From the NCBI GenBank assembly GCA_028714595.1, contig JAQTMD010000026.1:1-12790 (forward strand): a stretch of 12,790 nt of DNA. Direction: 5' to 3'. The stretch is from Candidatus Omnitrophota bacterium (GTDB lineage: Bacteria > Omnitrophota > Gorgyraeia > Gygaellales > Profunditerraquicolaceae). This document shows, one piece after another, positions 12,679-12,790 of the stretch. Each line of letters starts with the position of its first letter. Positions within the stretch are counted from its first letter, which is position 1. The notes under the pieces were generated by a model, which had not been told where the DNA came from, did no database searches, and was given only the letters and a program-made list of their open reading frames with translations. Both the position numbers and the translations under genes were made by a program.

Positions 12679-12790
12679 ATGCATCAGTGGAACTACATCG
12701 AACGCAGGAAGCTTCCCAGGTATGAATTGAGCTTGCCAGCAACGGAGACTGACATGGGCACGCGTAAAAGCACGCAGTCGGTCATGCGCG
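12679..12790 (+). CDS. Probable PilZ-domain protein, 5' end only
   Basis: An open frame of 37 codons with no stop before the window edge. The ATG follows AAGGGGG by a suitable distance. The residues ERRKLPRYELSLP (8-20) match the usual opening of PilZ proteins, whose RxxxR motif (here Arg10 and Arg14) binds cyclic di-GMP. The rest of the domain, including the DxSxxG motif, lies outside the window, so the call is tentative. It sits behind a terminator and a possible attenuated leader. Confidence 0.5.
   Translation, partial: MHQWNYIERRKLPRYELSLPATETDMGTRKSTQSVMR

Noticed and set aside
8697..12790. CRISPR array or cas genes near the CHAT-TPR gene
   Set aside because: Prompted by the type III-E likeness, I looked for regularly spaced repeats and for gRAMP, cas1, cas2 or Csx30-like sequence and found none.
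1..12790. tRNA or rRNA genes
   Set aside because: No cloverleaf, CCA end or rRNA-like stretch was recognised on either strand.

Overview
The window is about 12.8 kb of moderately GC-rich bacterial DNA in which every protein gene I accept lies on the + strand. Two paralogous secreted proteins share an N-terminal segment (TITTYYPAPYGVYKNMRL) that I associate from memory with uncultivated Omnitrophota (OP3). Together with the numerous short GC-rich extragenic palindromes, this makes an Omnitrophota-like or related uncultivated anaerobe my best guess. The assignment rests on recollection, not on a search.

Layout. (1) 39-3090: an aromatic-acid/amino-acid cassette of a tandem-ACT protein, a phenylacetate-CoA-ligase-like adenylating enzyme, a second tandem-ACT protein and a small metal-dependent amidohydrolase. 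Copies of a 14-bp GC-rich repeat lie at both edges. (2) 3091-3372: a non-coding gap holding three tandem copies of that repeat, a probable small RNA on the minus strand with its own promoter and terminator, and the malQ promoter. (3) 3373-5202: malQ, a GH77 4-alpha-glucanotransferase. (4) 5266-6933: two secreted cysteine-rich paralogues sharing an exactly identical 80-nt block. (5) 6997-8696: trpB2 overlapping by ATGA a divergent GroES-like gene. (6) 8697-8841: a nested inverted-repeat element and an extended -10 promoter. (7) 8842-12473: a three-gene regulatory operon of an ECF-type sigma factor, a cytosolic zinc-finger (zf-HC2-like) anti-sigma candidate carrying a beta-sandwich domain, and a membrane protein with a cytosolic CHAT caspase-like protease domain, one transmembrane helix and an array of TPRs predicted outside the membrane. 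(8) 12474-12790: a strong rho-independent terminator, possibly in a leader with its own promoter, then the start of a probable PilZ-domain gene cut by the window end.

How the genes may work together. The ACT/ligase/TrpB2 genes fit a theme of aromatic amino acid and arylacetate metabolism, with ACT domains as candidate amino acid sensors. The standout is the sigma/anti-sigma/CHAT-TPR operon. Its parts match a route in which a transmembrane caspase-like protease, triggered through its TPRs, cleaves a soluble zinc-finger inhibitor to release a sigma factor. This recalls the TPR-CHAT/Csx30/RpoE arrangement of type III-E CRISPR loci, but here there is no CRISPR array and no cas gene in view. That mechanism is inference; the domain composition and gene order are seen directly.
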